The translations under genes and the position numbers were made by a program. Of a stretch of DNA of 55,000 bases, positions 1 to 7,997 are shown in pieces. This stretch comes from Planctomycetaceae bacterium (GTDB lineage: Bacteria > Planctomycetota > Planctomycetia > Planctomycetales > Planctomycetaceae). The notes beneath the pieces were generated by a model that worked only from the letters and a program-made list of their open reading frames with translations, did not search any database and was not told the origin of the DNA. Location of the stretch: contig JAWKUA010000008.1 of NCBI GenBank assembly GCA_041398785.1, positions 1-55,000 on the forward strand, written 5' to 3'. How positions within the stretch are numbered: position 1 is the first letter of the stretch; each line of letters opens with the position of its first letter.

Positions 1-2
1 CA

Positions 3-317
3 GCGAACGTTTCAGCCCATGTCGGGGCACATGCACTGCATGCTGCGGCCTTCATCGTAACCTACTTTCCTTCAACGATTTATCATTTCACGTCCACAGC
101 TGCCGCCCAGTCTATTACTGCCAGCGGCACGATCAACGCCGGTGCGGGGTTGTTTGGGCGAGGCGTCTACGCCTCCTCTTTCAACAGCGCACTCTTGGCC
201 CGTCTTATGGGAGCTGGCTCAACTGAAACAGTCATTGCGATATCCGTCCGCGGAATCTCGAGGGTGCCCACCTTGTTGCCTGGGGCGTGGCGAATTCTTC
301 ACGACGTCATTCTTTAA
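3..317 (+). CDS. C-terminal end of a probable polymorphic toxin, HYD1-like ADP-ribosyltransferase tip (5' partial)
   Basis: The reading frame enters from the left edge without a stop and ends at TAA 315-317; 104 residues are visible, with codon use like the rest of the window. Seen: Y27-H28-F29-T30-S31, then S37-I38 and the turn A40-S41-G42-T43-I44, then G49-L50-F51-G52-R53-G54-V55-Y56. This spacing resembles the HYD1-signature ADP-ribosyltransferases found as C-terminal tips of RHS and other polymorphic toxins (YH-[YF]-T, a SI..SG.I segment, then a G.G.Y segment). If correct, the domain would transfer ADP-ribose from NAD to a target molecule. The upstream body (RHS repeats, secretion domain) lies outside the window, so delivery mode is unknown. 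A small gene starts 16 bp downstream, as immunity genes often do. The family call rests on motif pattern only. Confidence 0.55.
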   Translation, partial: ANVSAHVGAHALHAAAFIVTYFPSTIYHFTSTAAAQSITASGTINAGAGLFGRGVYASSFNSALLARLMGAGSTETVIAISVRGISRVPTLLPGAWRILHDVIL

Positions 318-333
318 GTATCTGGAGTTAGCC

Positions 334-528
334 ATGAATGTCCTTGTCAAGTCGTGGTTCGCTGTCATGGCTGTCTTTCTTTTCCTCGCCATCATCGTAC
401 GTGTATTGCACGACCGTCACGGCTCCCGCTCACTGACCGGAATGTTGGCCCTCGCCTCAATCGTGTTCGCAGTGATTGCAGGAGAGCGAGTGTTTCGCTA
501 CTTCAATTCGTCAGACGGCCCGAAGTAG
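334..528 (+). CDS. Small two-helix membrane protein, candidate immunity protein
   Basis: 64 residues starting at ATG 334, with a CTGGAG ribosome-binding sequence at 322-327. The longer frame from 142 is rejected because its first part overlaps the toxin reading frame above. Two hydrophobic segments (about residues 5-24 and 37-54) predict a helical hairpin in the inner membrane, with a charged linker RVLHDRHGSRS and a polar tail. No family recognised. It begins 16 bp after the stop of the toxin-like gene, so co-transcription is likely. By position it could be the cognate immunity protein, although an ART toxin acting in the cytoplasm would more often be neutralised by a soluble protein. It could equally be an unrelated small membrane protein. 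Confidence 0.5.
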   Translation: MNVLVKSWFAVMAVFLFLAIIVRVLHDRHGSRSLTGMLALASIVFAVIAGERVFRYFNSSDGPK

Positions 529-776
529 CCTATCAGCTGGCGACCTACAGCATTCGCGAACACGACGCTGACATGCAATGAGGGAGAACGCTAAGATGGC
601 GAATTCTGCATTGCCACAAGACACAGCAGCTGCTTTCGACCCACGCGAGTGATATCGACATTCGTCACCGTCACGGCTCGACATGCCTGCCGCAGTAGCA
701 ACGGGCGAATGTGAGGGTGTCCGGCCACTGGAGGGGCGATTCACCCAACCGCAGCGCAGTTCACTGCCAACGTAAC

Positions 777-1106
777 ATGAACTCTATGAATGAGATTGAC
801 GCGATGTACGTTGCTCTGTTCACACGGGGAATGACTGCACTGGGGCTGGCGATTAAAGGAGACAACCTGCAATGGGCGAAAGCCGAGTATGAATTCCTTC
901 ATAACATCCCAAGCCTTATTTCTGAACCAAATCACCACCGACATCAGTACTTTTGGCAGGAGGAAAGAGTTACGTACCTCGAATGGGTTGAGAACCGAGG
1001 CCTGGACGGAACAGACGCAGCTCCGGATGTCCTGATTGGATTTTACGACGACCTGTTGGCAAATATGGAAGTTCAGTTCAGAACTCTCAACTGGTTTGCG
1101 GTTTAG
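777..1106 (+). CDS. Hypothetical small soluble protein, candidate immunity protein
   Basis: 109 residues from ATG 777; ATG 786 is an alternative start and neither has a strong ribosome-binding site. The protein has no signal peptide or membrane segment. It is rich in helix formers and aromatic residues, with the central stretch YFWQEERVTYLEWVENRG and an acidic C-terminal part (DAAPDVLIGFYDDLLANME). No family recognised. Size, acidity and position behind a toxin tip match what is commonly seen for soluble immunity proteins, and it is a better candidate than the membrane peptide upstream for an intracellular toxin. This is inference from context. The opposite-strand frame over the same bases looks like a shadow. 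Confidence 0.5.
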   Translation: MNSMNEIDAMYVALFTRGMTALGLAIKGDNLQWAKAEYEFLHNIPSLISEPNHHRHQYFWQEERVTYLEWVENRGLDGTDAAPDVLIGFYDDLLANMEVQFRTLNWFAV

Positions 1107-1470
1107 CCTGCGCAGAACCTCATCCGACGATCGAGGACCATCCGGCACCGCGAGTGCAGTGTCGCCGCTCGGCTGGCTGAAGGAACGTGTGGCTTCGGAT
1201 CGGGGGCCGTTGCCGTGGGCGATCCTTCAGTTTCAGTCGCTCCCGGATGAGGCTGGATCGCTGGCCCAAGCGCGCGATGCTGGGCTGGTCGGCTTGTTCC
1301 TTTCGTCGACGGCGACGGCGGCAGCACGGCGATCGGTCGCCACGGCGCGGAGTGTCCCACTTCTGAGTATGCGAGGGTTGGCACGGTGCGAACGCACTGG
1401 CACCGCCGGTGGCACACTTCAGAATTCTGTCAATCTCCAATCCTGCGACAGTGCCACACAGCCGTGACGG
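1107..1470 (+). other. Intergenic stretch without a supportable gene
   Basis: About 360 bp between two orphan genes. Frames are open on both strands over much of it because it is GC rich, but none shows a ribosome-binding site, recognisable motif or coherent composition. The bases around 1370-1415 contain three close TGGCAC words (ggttggcac, actggcacc, ggtggcaca) without the matching -12 element of a sigma-54 promoter. It may hold remnants of a former toxin or immunity cassette; nothing more can be supported. Confidence 0.4.
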
Positions 1471-1899
1471 ATGTTATCCTTGGGGCCAGAAGCTTCAGCC
1501 CGCCAAAGGCAAGGCGGCTCAGCGACCGTGCGATGGGTCGAAACAGGTGATACGTCGTTGGCCAAAGATGAATGGACAACCTACCGCTGGGCGCTTCGAT
1601 GGTTCCTGGGAGCTTTCATCCTGGTTCCGGGGCTTCTCACGTTGCTCATGGGGTTGTGCTATGGTTTGGGCGTCGGCCCCAACATCACGACGGGTGTCTT
1701 CCTTGGCGCTGTCATGGTCTCGGGCGCACTGTGGGTCGCCAGTGCGATGACGATCTCCTGGTGGAGGTGTCCAAACTGCGGCCGGATGTTCTTCTGCAAG
1801 TGGTATATGTCCAATCATTTCGCGTCGTCATGCGTCCATTGCGGGCACGCCAAATGGCGAAACAAGCCACACCCGCATCCATCAGGTCCAGAGAAGTAA
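1471..1899 (+). CDS. Membrane protein with C-terminal zinc ribbon
   Basis: 142 residues. Two transmembrane segments lie at about residues 42-66 and 74-98, followed by a cysteine-rich tail with C100-x2-C103, C109 and C121-x2-C124. Two CxxC pairs separated by about 17 residues are the usual layout of a zinc ribbon, here with an aromatic linker (FFCKWYMSNHF). The ribbon should face the cytoplasm or sit at the membrane surface. Function unknown. ATG 1471 has no clear ribosome-binding site; GTG 1528 would trim a poorly conserved-looking 19-residue leader. It belongs to the run of small orphan genes behind the toxin-like tail and may be part of that accessory region. Confidence 0.6.
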   Translation: MLSLGPEASARQRQGGSATVRWVETGDTSLAKDEWTTYRWALRWFLGAFILVPGLLTLLMGLCYGLGVGPNITTGVFLGAVMVSGALWVASAMTISWWRCPNCGRMFFCKWYMSNHFASSCVHCGHAKWRNKPHPHPSGPEK

Positions 1900-2018
1900 G
1901 AGCTGTCGAAGTTCCACGGAACGAATCGTCCGGAAGCCGGGGTGGCCGGTGGGGCGAAGGTCGCCGGAAGACACGATCCGCGAAGAGTCCGTGAGCCGAT
2001 CATACGGAAGAAAGAAGC

Positions 2019-2699
2019 GTGTCTCCGACGCTCAGCGAGCCTGAAGTTATGTCCTGGTATCGGGCCGCATCTGCGGATGGAACGACCAACCGGGAATTTG
2101 AGGCGACGGGCGATGGAATCACTCCGCCGCGCGAAGTTTTCACGGCAGCAGAAGTAGACCTTGCATGGCTGCATCATGTCGAAGCCTGGCTGGGAACGAT
2201 TCTCGGCACACTCCTGACACTTCTGGTCGGCGGCGTCATGCTGATCAGAACGCCCCCGATTCTGGCCGTTGTGGCGCTGGCCATTGCGTTCGGGGAGTAT
2301 TCGTTCCTGAAACGAATGTGGTATGCCACAGTGACGGGCCGGCGTCCGATCGGTGTTGCCGTGGCGTCGGGGGCTTCGGTCGGGAACAGAGCCATCCGGA
2401 TTCTCGCAGCCGGCTGGTGGATCTTTCACATTGCGATGGCGATGGGCTTCGTTGTGTTCCTGGAAGCAATGCTCATCGAGCGAGGTCAGGTCCGGCAGCT
2501 TGCGCCGACCGACGTGACCCAGACGTTGGTGGTCGGCACGATTGCCTTCGGAATCTCTATCTGCTGCAACACCTACCTTGCGCTGCTGGTGAAAGCTGTG
2601 TTTGGTTCAGACACAGCCGTCCGATTTTTCTGGCGAGGTCGCTTCATTGTGGACGTCGCCATGACGCTGCTGGCCATTTTGTTTGCAACTGCGGCGTGA
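2019..2699 (+). CDS. Hypothetical multi-pass membrane protein
   Basis: 226 residues from a GTG at 2019 preceded by GGAAG about 9 bases upstream; ATG 2049 is an alternative. The N-terminal 50 residues are polar. Hydrophobic segments at roughly 57-76, 79-98, 127-151, 166-191 and 208-226 predict about five helices. Basic loops (KRMW, RFFWRGR) suggest positions of cytoplasmic turns. No conserved catalytic motif or family recognised. It is the last plus-strand gene before a convergent ATPase/Usp operon and the last of the accessory genes at the left edge. Moderate certainty that it is expressed, none about function. Confidence 0.6.
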   Translation: MSPTLSEPEVMSWYRAASADGTTNREFEATGDGITPPREVFTAAEVDLAWLHHVEAWLGTILGTLLTLLVGGVMLIRTPPILAVVALAIAFGEYSFLKRMWYATVTGRRPIGVAVASGASVGNRAIRILAAGWWIFHIAMAMGFVVFLEAMLIERGQVRQLAPTDVTQTLVVGTIAFGISICCNTYLALLVKAVFGSDTAVRFFWRGRFIVDVAMTLLAILFATAA

Positions 2700-2809
2700 C
2701 GGCATCACGTCGCTGCGACGAAGCGAGTCGCACCAGACGAAACGTCCGGCCATTTCGCAGATTACCCTTCTTCATCGGCGTTCCGTTTCGATGCGGCTTT
2801 TGACAGCCA

Positions 2810-5560
2810 TCACCGCGTGACAAGGCGTTTGCGAAGCAGGTCGAGCAGGAAGATCAGCGGGATGCCGAGGAAGGCGAGAGCATAGATTTCCGGAGCCACC
2901 GGTCCGGTCCGCAGGAATTCTCTGGCGGGCGGGAAGTAGAGGATTGCCCACGAGAACGTCAATTCCAGGACCATGCCGCCGACGATCAGCCGGTTACTGA
3001 ACAATCGCAGGTCAAGTCCCGAGCGACGCAGTGATCGGCGGCCGACAACGTTTCCGATCTGCATCAGCATAATTGCCGACAGCGTGATTCCCGTCGCGGA
3101 ATGATACAGCGGGTCGTGAATGCTGAGTTCCTGACCCCACTTCCAGTTCCCCTGATGCAGCACAAGAAAGAACAGCGTCAGCGACCACGCCGCCTGAATC
3201 ATCCCCAGAAACAGATAGGACGTCGCCATGACGGGCAGCGACAACAGCCGCTGATCCAGTCGCCTTGGCGGCCGCTTCATGCATTCGCTGTCGGGAGGCT
3301 CCTGTCCGAGACCGATCGCGGGCAACAGGTCCGTCCCCAGATCGATGCACAGAATCTGCACGATGGTCAGAGCCAGCGGAACGGGCAGAACAACGTACAA
3401 CAGAAACGGGACGATTTCCGGAATGTTACTGGTGAGCACATATGTGGTGAACTTCTTCATGTTGTCGAAGACGGCTCGCCCGCCGGCGATGCCGGCCACG
3501 ATGGACGCGAAGTTGTCGTCCAGCAGGACAATGTCCGCAGCCTCGCGGGCAACGTCGGTCCCGCTCAGACCCATGGCGATTCCCACATCGGCGGCCTTCA
3601 GTGCGGGAGCATCGTTGACGCCGTCGCCCGTCATGGCCACTACGTGTCCGAGTCGTTTCAGGCCAGTGACGATCTTCATTTTTTGCTCGGGTGTCGTGCG
3701 AGCAAACACGGCGACTCCGGCACGCAGACGCTCAACAAGCTGGTCCTCGCGCATGGATTCCAGTTCGCTGCCGTGAAGTACAAAGTCTTCTTCGGCCTGT
3801 TCGGGACTCAGGATTCCACATGACCGTGCGACGGCGGCGGCTGTGTCGGGGTGGTCGCCGGTAATCAGCAGCACGCGAACGCCTGCGCCATGGCAGGCTC
3901 GCACGGCGCCGGGCACTTCGTCCCGCAACGGATCATCAAGGGCCATGAACCCGTGCAGACGAAGTGAACGTTCCAGCGGATCGGGCGGAAGTTCGGGATC
4001 CGGAAGAGCCACGAGTTGCCGCGACGCCACTGCGATCAACCGCAGTCCGCTGGCCGAAAGACGCTGCACGATTTCGTCGCACTGGCGGAGGGCGTCGTCG
4101 CTGGCGGGCACGGCTTCGTCAGCCTCGGACGTTTCCACCGTTCCAATCAGCGGCCGCAGCGATTCCCACGCACCTTTAACGGCAAACAGAATTCCATCCG
4201 GGCTTTCCAGAATCCCCGCTTCGCGCCGACGTTCCAGGTCGAAGGGGAAGTGGCGGCGAGTCTCCGCGATGATCCGGCCGGGATCTCCCAGGCGTCCGGC
4301 GTACATCCGGGCGACGGCAACGTCCAGCGGATCTCCCGACCAGCGAGCCTGATTTCCAGACTGTTCGCCGCCGGAAACGTCCGTCTCCACCGCTGACCGT
4401 GCGATGACGCCGGCGGCCTGATGTTCGCGAACTTCCGACGCGATCAAAGCCGCCTGGAGGAATGGTCTCACGCGGTTCTCATCGCTCAGAGGCCGGCCCG
4501 ACATCGGATTGATCAGACCCGTAATCGCCAGCTCATTTCTGGTCAGAGTCCCGGTCTTGTCGGTGCAGACAACATGCGTCGCTCCCAGAGCCTCGATGGC
4601 TTCCAGGTTCCGGACCAGAACCTGGTGGCGGGCCATTCGAAGACCCGCCACCGACAGCGCCAGCGTGAACGTCGGCAGCAATCCTTCGGGTACGTTCGCC
4701 ACAATGATTCCCAGCATGAACACGATATTCACCCACAGCGACCGGCCGATCGCGACACCGTAGGCGAAGAACAGCACGCCCATCACAACCGCGATGACTG
4801 TCAGCACGCGAATCATGTGGGCCGTTTCGCGTTCGATGGGCGACGGCGGCCGGCGGACGTCTCGCGACAGAGCCGCCAGACTTCCGAACTGAGTTCTGTG
4901 ACCTGTGGCGACGACAACCGACGTGCCGTGGCCGCGCATGACGGAACATCCGGCGAACGCCATATTCGGACTGTCCGTCAGTCGTCCGGAAGCCCCCGCT
5001 GCCGTGGCCGCCTGAGACCGCGACTCACCGGTCAGCGGAGCGTTGTTGATCAGCAGTGCTTCGGATTCCACCAGCCGTGCGTCGGCGGAAATCCGGTCGC
5101 CTTCGCCGAGCAGCATCACATCGCCGGGAACGAGCTGTTCAGCGGTGATCTGTTCGTCACGACCGTCACGACGGACTCGGACAGATTGAGGCAGATAGCG
5201 CCGCAGTTCGTCCATCGCATGCTCGGCCCGCATCTCCTGAGCGAACGCGAACAGAGCATTCAGCACCGAAACCGTCAGCAGCGCCCATCCCAGAACCTGC
5301 ATACCTTCGCCGGGCTGGACTGATTCCGCCACGAAGCAGGCGGCCGCCGCAACATCCAGCAACAGGCTGAAGAAGTTCAGAAACTGCCTGGCAAGAGGTC
5401 GCGCCCATCGCCAGCGATCGGGCAAATCCAGAGCGTTGGGGCCGACGTCCCGTTGTCGCTGCCGGGCTTCGTCCGCTGTCAGACCGGACGGCCGCGTCCG
5501 CAGCAGGTCAAACACCGCGTCCGGTTCGACTTCATGAATCTGGCCGCGCTCGGAGTTCAT
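2810..5560 (-). CDS. P-type cation-transporting ATPase, P2C (Na+/K+-ATPase alpha)-like
   Basis: 916 residues, full length for a P2-type ATPase, inner membrane. Seen: N-terminal cation-ATPase domain; actuator loop T177-G-E-S180; TM4 V287-A-N-V-P-E-G-L-L295; phosphorylation motif D334-K-T-G-T; nucleotide-binding signature KGAWE near 462, in place of the common KGAPE; hinge T644-G-D-G-V-N-D650; TM5 T710-S-N-I-P-E715; TM6 D740-L-G-T-D744. The TM4, TM5 and TM6 sets read like Na+/K+- and H+/K+-ATPases (VANVPEGLL, TSNIPE, DLGTD) rather than SERCA-type pumps (IPEGLP, SSNVGE, TD without the first D). The likely role is ATP-driven monovalent cation exchange or export; the ion is inferred from motifs only. 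It overlaps the upstream universal-stress gene by ATGA (5557-5560), so the two are translationally coupled. Confidence 0.9.
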   Translation of the reverse strand: MNSERGQIHEVEPDAVFDLLRTRPSGLTADEARQRQRDVGPNALDLPDRWRWARPLARQFLNFFSLLLDVAAAACFVAESVQPGEGMQVLGWALLTVSVLNALFAFAQEMRAEHAMDELRRYLPQSVRVRRDGRDEQITAEQLVPGDVMLLGEGDRISADARLVESEALLINNAPLTGESRSQAATAAGASGRLTDSPNMAFAGCSVMRGHGTSVVVATGHRTQFGSLAALSRDVRRPPSPIERETAHMIRVLTVIAVVMGVLFFAYGVAIGRSLWVNIVFMLGIIVANVPEGLLPTFTLALSVAGLRMARHQVLVRNLEAIEALGATHVVCTDKTGTLTRNELAITGLINPMSGRPLSDENRVRPFLQAALIASEVREHQAAGVIARSAVETDVSGGEQSGNQARWSGDPLDVAVARMYAGRLGDPGRIIAETRRHFPFDLERRREAGILESPDGILFAVKGAWESLRPLIGTVETSEADEAVPASDDALRQCDEIVQRLSASGLRLIAVASRQLVALPDPELPPDPLERSLRLHGFMALDDPLRDEVPGAVRACHGAGVRVLLITGDHPDTAAAVARSCGILSPEQAEEDFVLHGSELESMREDQLVERLRAGVAVFARTTPEQKMKIVTGLKRLGHVVAMTGDGVNDAPALKAADVGIAMGLSGTDVAREAADIVLLDDNFASIVAGIAGGRAVFDNMKKFTTYVLTSNIPEIVPFLLYVVLPVPLALTIVQILCIDLGTDLLPAIGLGQEPPDSECMKRPPRRLDQRLLSLPVMATSYLFLGMIQAAWSLTLFFLVLHQGNWKWGQELSIHDPLYHSATGITLSAIMLMQIGNVVGRRSLRRSGLDLRLFSNRLIVGGMVLELTFSWAILYFPPAREFLRTGPVAPEIYALAFLGIPLIFLLDLLRKRLVTR

Positions 5561-6402
5561 GTGACACCTCGATAGATGGCGACGTCACACGTGGCGGTCC
5601 GCAGAACCTGTTCGATCGGATTGCCGTGAAGTATTCGTTCCGTGAGATGCCGTTCCGATGCACCCAGCAGAATCAGTTGAGCGTGCAGACGGCTGGCCGC
5701 CACAACGATCTCCCGCGGCACGTTGTCGGAAACCGTCACCAATGCATCCAGCAAGGACGGCGACGAAGGCAGCTCCGTCAGGATCTCCGCTTCGATCCGA
5801 CGGCAGTATTCGCGGCCCGCCGTCTTGAGCGATTCGACAGCCGATCCGGACAACAGCCGCAGGCGCCGGCGGCTGACGGGTTCGACAAACAGCAAATGCA
5901 GCTCCGCCGCATCGCGAGCCAGCATCTTCAGAAACGGCAGACCATGACAGAATCCGCGAGGATGACCGGACACCGGCAGCAGCAATCGGCGCGGAGCACC
6001 CAGCAGTCCGGGCAGAGCCACGTGGATAGCCAGCATCCGGCAGTGGCACAATCGCAGCATTCGTTCGGACAGACTGCCCGTGAACAGCCCGCGACTTCGC
6101 TCGCGACCCCGAGTTCCGCAGATCAGCACACTGTCCGGCCCGCGCGGCACGGTGTTGCAGATCGTGTGTTCCACCGAAACCTGCATGGGAACTTCAAGAA
6201 CCTGAAGTTCGACCTTCAGCCGCCGCGACTCGGCCTGCAGATGTTGCAGTCCAATCTGACAGTCGCTGACAGAACGGCGTCCATCCTGCACATGGACCAC
6301 GTGCAGTGTGCGTTCTGCGCACTGTGACACGATCCGCGCGGCATAGTGTGCGACCCAGTCCCCGTGAGTCGACGCGTCATAGGCCAGAAAGAAGTTCGCC
6401 AC
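5557..6402 (-). CDS. Tandem universal stress protein (UspA x2)
   Basis: 281 residues, two UspA-like alpha/beta domains in tandem (about 1-135 and 136-281), cytoplasmic. The first domain carries an intact ATP-binding signature G-x2-G-x9-G-S (GTRG ... TGSLSE). The second has a degenerate version (GASE ... HGNPIE), so perhaps only one site binds nucleotide. Usp proteins bind ATP or other adenylated ligands and help cells survive stress; fusion or linkage to transporters is common. Its stop overlaps the start of the P-type ATPase gene (ATGA), suggesting a regulator or sensor partner for that pump. The 216 bp upstream (6403-6618) should hold the operon promoter. Confidence 0.85.
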   Translation of the reverse strand: MANFFLAYDASTHGDWVAHYAARIVSQCAERTLHVVHVQDGRRSVSDCQIGLQHLQAESRRLKVELQVLEVPMQVSVEHTICNTVPRGPDSVLICGTRGRERSRGLFTGSLSERMLRLCHCRMLAIHVALPGLLGAPRRLLLPVSGHPRGFCHGLPFLKMLARDAAELHLLFVEPVSRRRLRLLSGSAVESLKTAGREYCRRIEAEILTELPSSPSLLDALVTVSDNVPREIVVAASRLHAQLILLGASERHLTERILHGNPIEQVLRTATCDVAIYRGVT

Positions 6403-6618
6403 TGCGCCGCTGCCTCCCGATCACCCCGACCCGCTGCCCAGCCCGTTTCAGTGCACATCGAGTGCCGAACGGGTTTGCGGTTCTGCGGCGAACAAAAGGG
6501 CAGCCTCAAAGGCGGGAGTATCTTTCTGCAGCGTACAGGTGCCTCCCCGCATCCGGCAGATGCGGTGGACTGGGTCTCAACATGTGTCCGCTACTTCACT
6601 CCTGTTCCGAACATCCAC

Positions 6619-7104
6619 TTACTCCACTTCTGTTGATTCAATGATGACCTTCACGAACTCTTCGTACGCTCGTTCTTCTTCCTCGGTCAGGGCGGCCATC
6701 GGTTCGGATCGCGCAGCGAACAGATATGCTGCATGTCCAAGGCGATCGTGTCTGCGCCGGACCAGCCCCGCAATTTCAGCCACCGCCCCGGTCGGCAACC
6801 GGAATATCTCCGCCAGTTTATGCACCGTTCGGGGACTTGGATCACAGCATTCTCCACGTTCAATCAGCACGAGTTCTTCGACATCGACGTCGGCGTCCGC
6901 TGCAAGCTGCTCAACGCTGAGCCGCAGGCGCCGACGAGCAAATTCCACAAGCTGGCCGAATACGGCTGGCCCCTTCTGGTCATCGGGATCATAGAATCCA
7001 AACCGTGTTGCCAGGCCGCCAACGGAGATCGATCCGCATTCTGCTTCGTTATTCGCTGATGCCTTCAGCCATTCAGGATTGGTTCGTTTGTTTTGATCTG
7101 TCAT
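6619..7104 (-). CDS. XRE-family helix-turn-helix regulator
   Basis: 161 residues from ATG 7104; the longer frame to 7242 would run 67 bases into the acetyltransferase gene and is rejected. A Cro/CI-type HTH spans about residues 52-105: LVEFARRRLRLSVEQLA, then ADVDVEELVLIERGE, then TVHKLAEIFRLP. The C-terminal tail is acidic (LTEEEERAYEEFVKVIIES), as in many regulators that bind a partner protein. It lies 71 bp downstream of the GNAT gene, in line with the RHH gene. A hairpin-like sequence lies further downstream (6459-6490, CCCGTT/AACGGG). Likely an autoregulator of the cassette, or a third toxin-antitoxin component. Confidence 0.75.
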   Translation of the reverse strand: MTDQNKRTNPEWLKASANNEAECGSISVGGLATRFGFYDPDDQKGPAVFGQLVEFARRRLRLSVEQLAADADVDVEELVLIERGECCDPSPRTVHKLAEIFRLPTGAVAEIAGLVRRRHDRLGHAAYLFAARSEPMAALTEEEERAYEEFVKVIIESTEVE

Positions 7105-7175
7105 TGTTCCGCACCCCGCGAGCCGGGTGAATAAGTCCGTGACTCCAAGCTCCGCAAACCGAGCGGATCCTTCGG

Positions 7176-7766
7176 TCAGGGTTTTTCGAAGTACAGCAAC
7201 CCCTGTTTCGATGCGTCCCTTCCAAGCGGCGTCATCCCGCATTTCTCCTCGTAGAACCGCTCTGCCTGAGGCAATGCGTGAAGACCGATTCGCCCTTTGA
7301 ATCCCTCTTCCCTGCTCTGCTGCTCAACGCGATCAAACAGAATCGGCCCACAGGCACCAAATTCAGCCGTCTGCCCGATTTCGTCGATTGTCCAGTTCCA
7401 CGGAGCAACTTCGATGAAGTCCAGATAAACCAGGGGCTTTCCCAGATTGTCCGGCTTCCTGCATGTGTAGCTGACGCAGTCTGTCAGACACACCGCCTGC
7501 CAGTGACCCCCCATTGTGATGCCGAAACCGCGTACCGCGAGCTGCTTCAACTGAGCCGATTTGGAACACCAGTTCCAGTGCAGGCTCTCGGGCCACTTCC
7601 TTCGCGATATTCCTGCCATTAGCAGCTTCTGATGAACCGTGTGCCGTGTTGCTTCCCATTGCCGTTCCACCAGGAGCAGATCGCTGGCTTCAAGATTATC
7701 GAGCAGCTCCGCATCCACGAGCGCATTGTCTACCCGGCGAATGATGCGGACTCGTTCAGTATTCAC
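7176..7766 (-). CDS. GNAT-like acetyltransferase, putative toxin partner of the RHH protein
   Basis: 196 residues. The C-terminal end HALPQAERFYEEKCGMTPLG matches the last strand-helix region of GNAT N-acetyltransferases (the A-x-x-F/Y-Y-x-x-x-G-F/M segment). The central part contains LVYLDFIEVAPWNW, resembling the beta4 strand that precedes the CoA-binding loop. A canonical Q/RxxGxG/A pyrophosphate loop is not obvious, so acetyl-CoA binding may be altered. It overlaps the upstream RHH gene by ATGA (7763-7766), which is strict coupling. RHH-GNAT pairs are a known toxin-antitoxin class in which GNAT acetylates charged tRNA; the sequence alone does not prove this activity here. Confidence 0.65.
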   Translation of the reverse strand: MNTERVRIIRRVDNALVDAELLDNLEASDLLLVERQWEATRHTVHQKLLMAGISRRKWPESLHWNWCSKSAQLKQLAVRGFGITMGGHWQAVCLTDCVSYTCRKPDNLGKPLVYLDFIEVAPWNWTIDEIGQTAEFGACGPILFDRVEQQSREEGFKGRIGLHALPQAERFYEEKCGMTPLGRDASKQGLLYFEKP

Positions 7767-7972
7767 AGCACGACGACCTCCGATTTCTTGTCCTGCTTTT
7801 CGTCTTCAAAAACCAGCTTTTCGCCGTCGCGAACTCTGGAATCGACGAGCTGGTAAAGTCGCAACGCCTGGCGGAGGACCCCTGTTTTCGATAGATCCTT
7901 ACGCTTTGCCAGCTCGTCCAGCACCGCCATTTCTTCGCTCGTGAGATTCAGAGTCATTGTTTTCTTCGACAC
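7763..7972 (-). CDS. Ribbon-helix-helix (CopG/MetJ-fold) antitoxin-like protein
   Basis: 69 residues from GTG 7972, which has an AGGAG sequence 6-7 bases upstream. An upstream in-frame GTG at 8017 has no ribosome-binding site and lies between the probable -35 and -10 boxes, so it is rejected. The core MTLNLTSEEMAVLDELAKRK followed by LSKTGVLRQALRLYQLV is a typical RHH fold: a DNA-binding beta strand, then two helices. The charged tail (EDEKQDKKSEVVVL) would serve to bind a partner. The stop codon overlaps the start of the GNAT gene. Expected to repress its own promoter and neutralise the GNAT. Confidence 0.75.
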   Translation of the reverse strand: MSKKTMTLNLTSEEMAVLDELAKRKDLSKTGVLRQALRLYQLVDSRVRDGEKLVFEDEKQDKKSEVVVL

Positions 7973-7997
7973 CGGATTCTCCTGCTCTTCCTGCGCA

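Noticed and set aside
596..652. 18-residue frame with GGGAG upstream
   Set aside because: Too short for support; might be a start of a lost gene but shows no family.
1370..1415. Three TGGCAC words as possible sigma-54 -24 boxes
   Set aside because: No TTGC -12 element at the required spacing.
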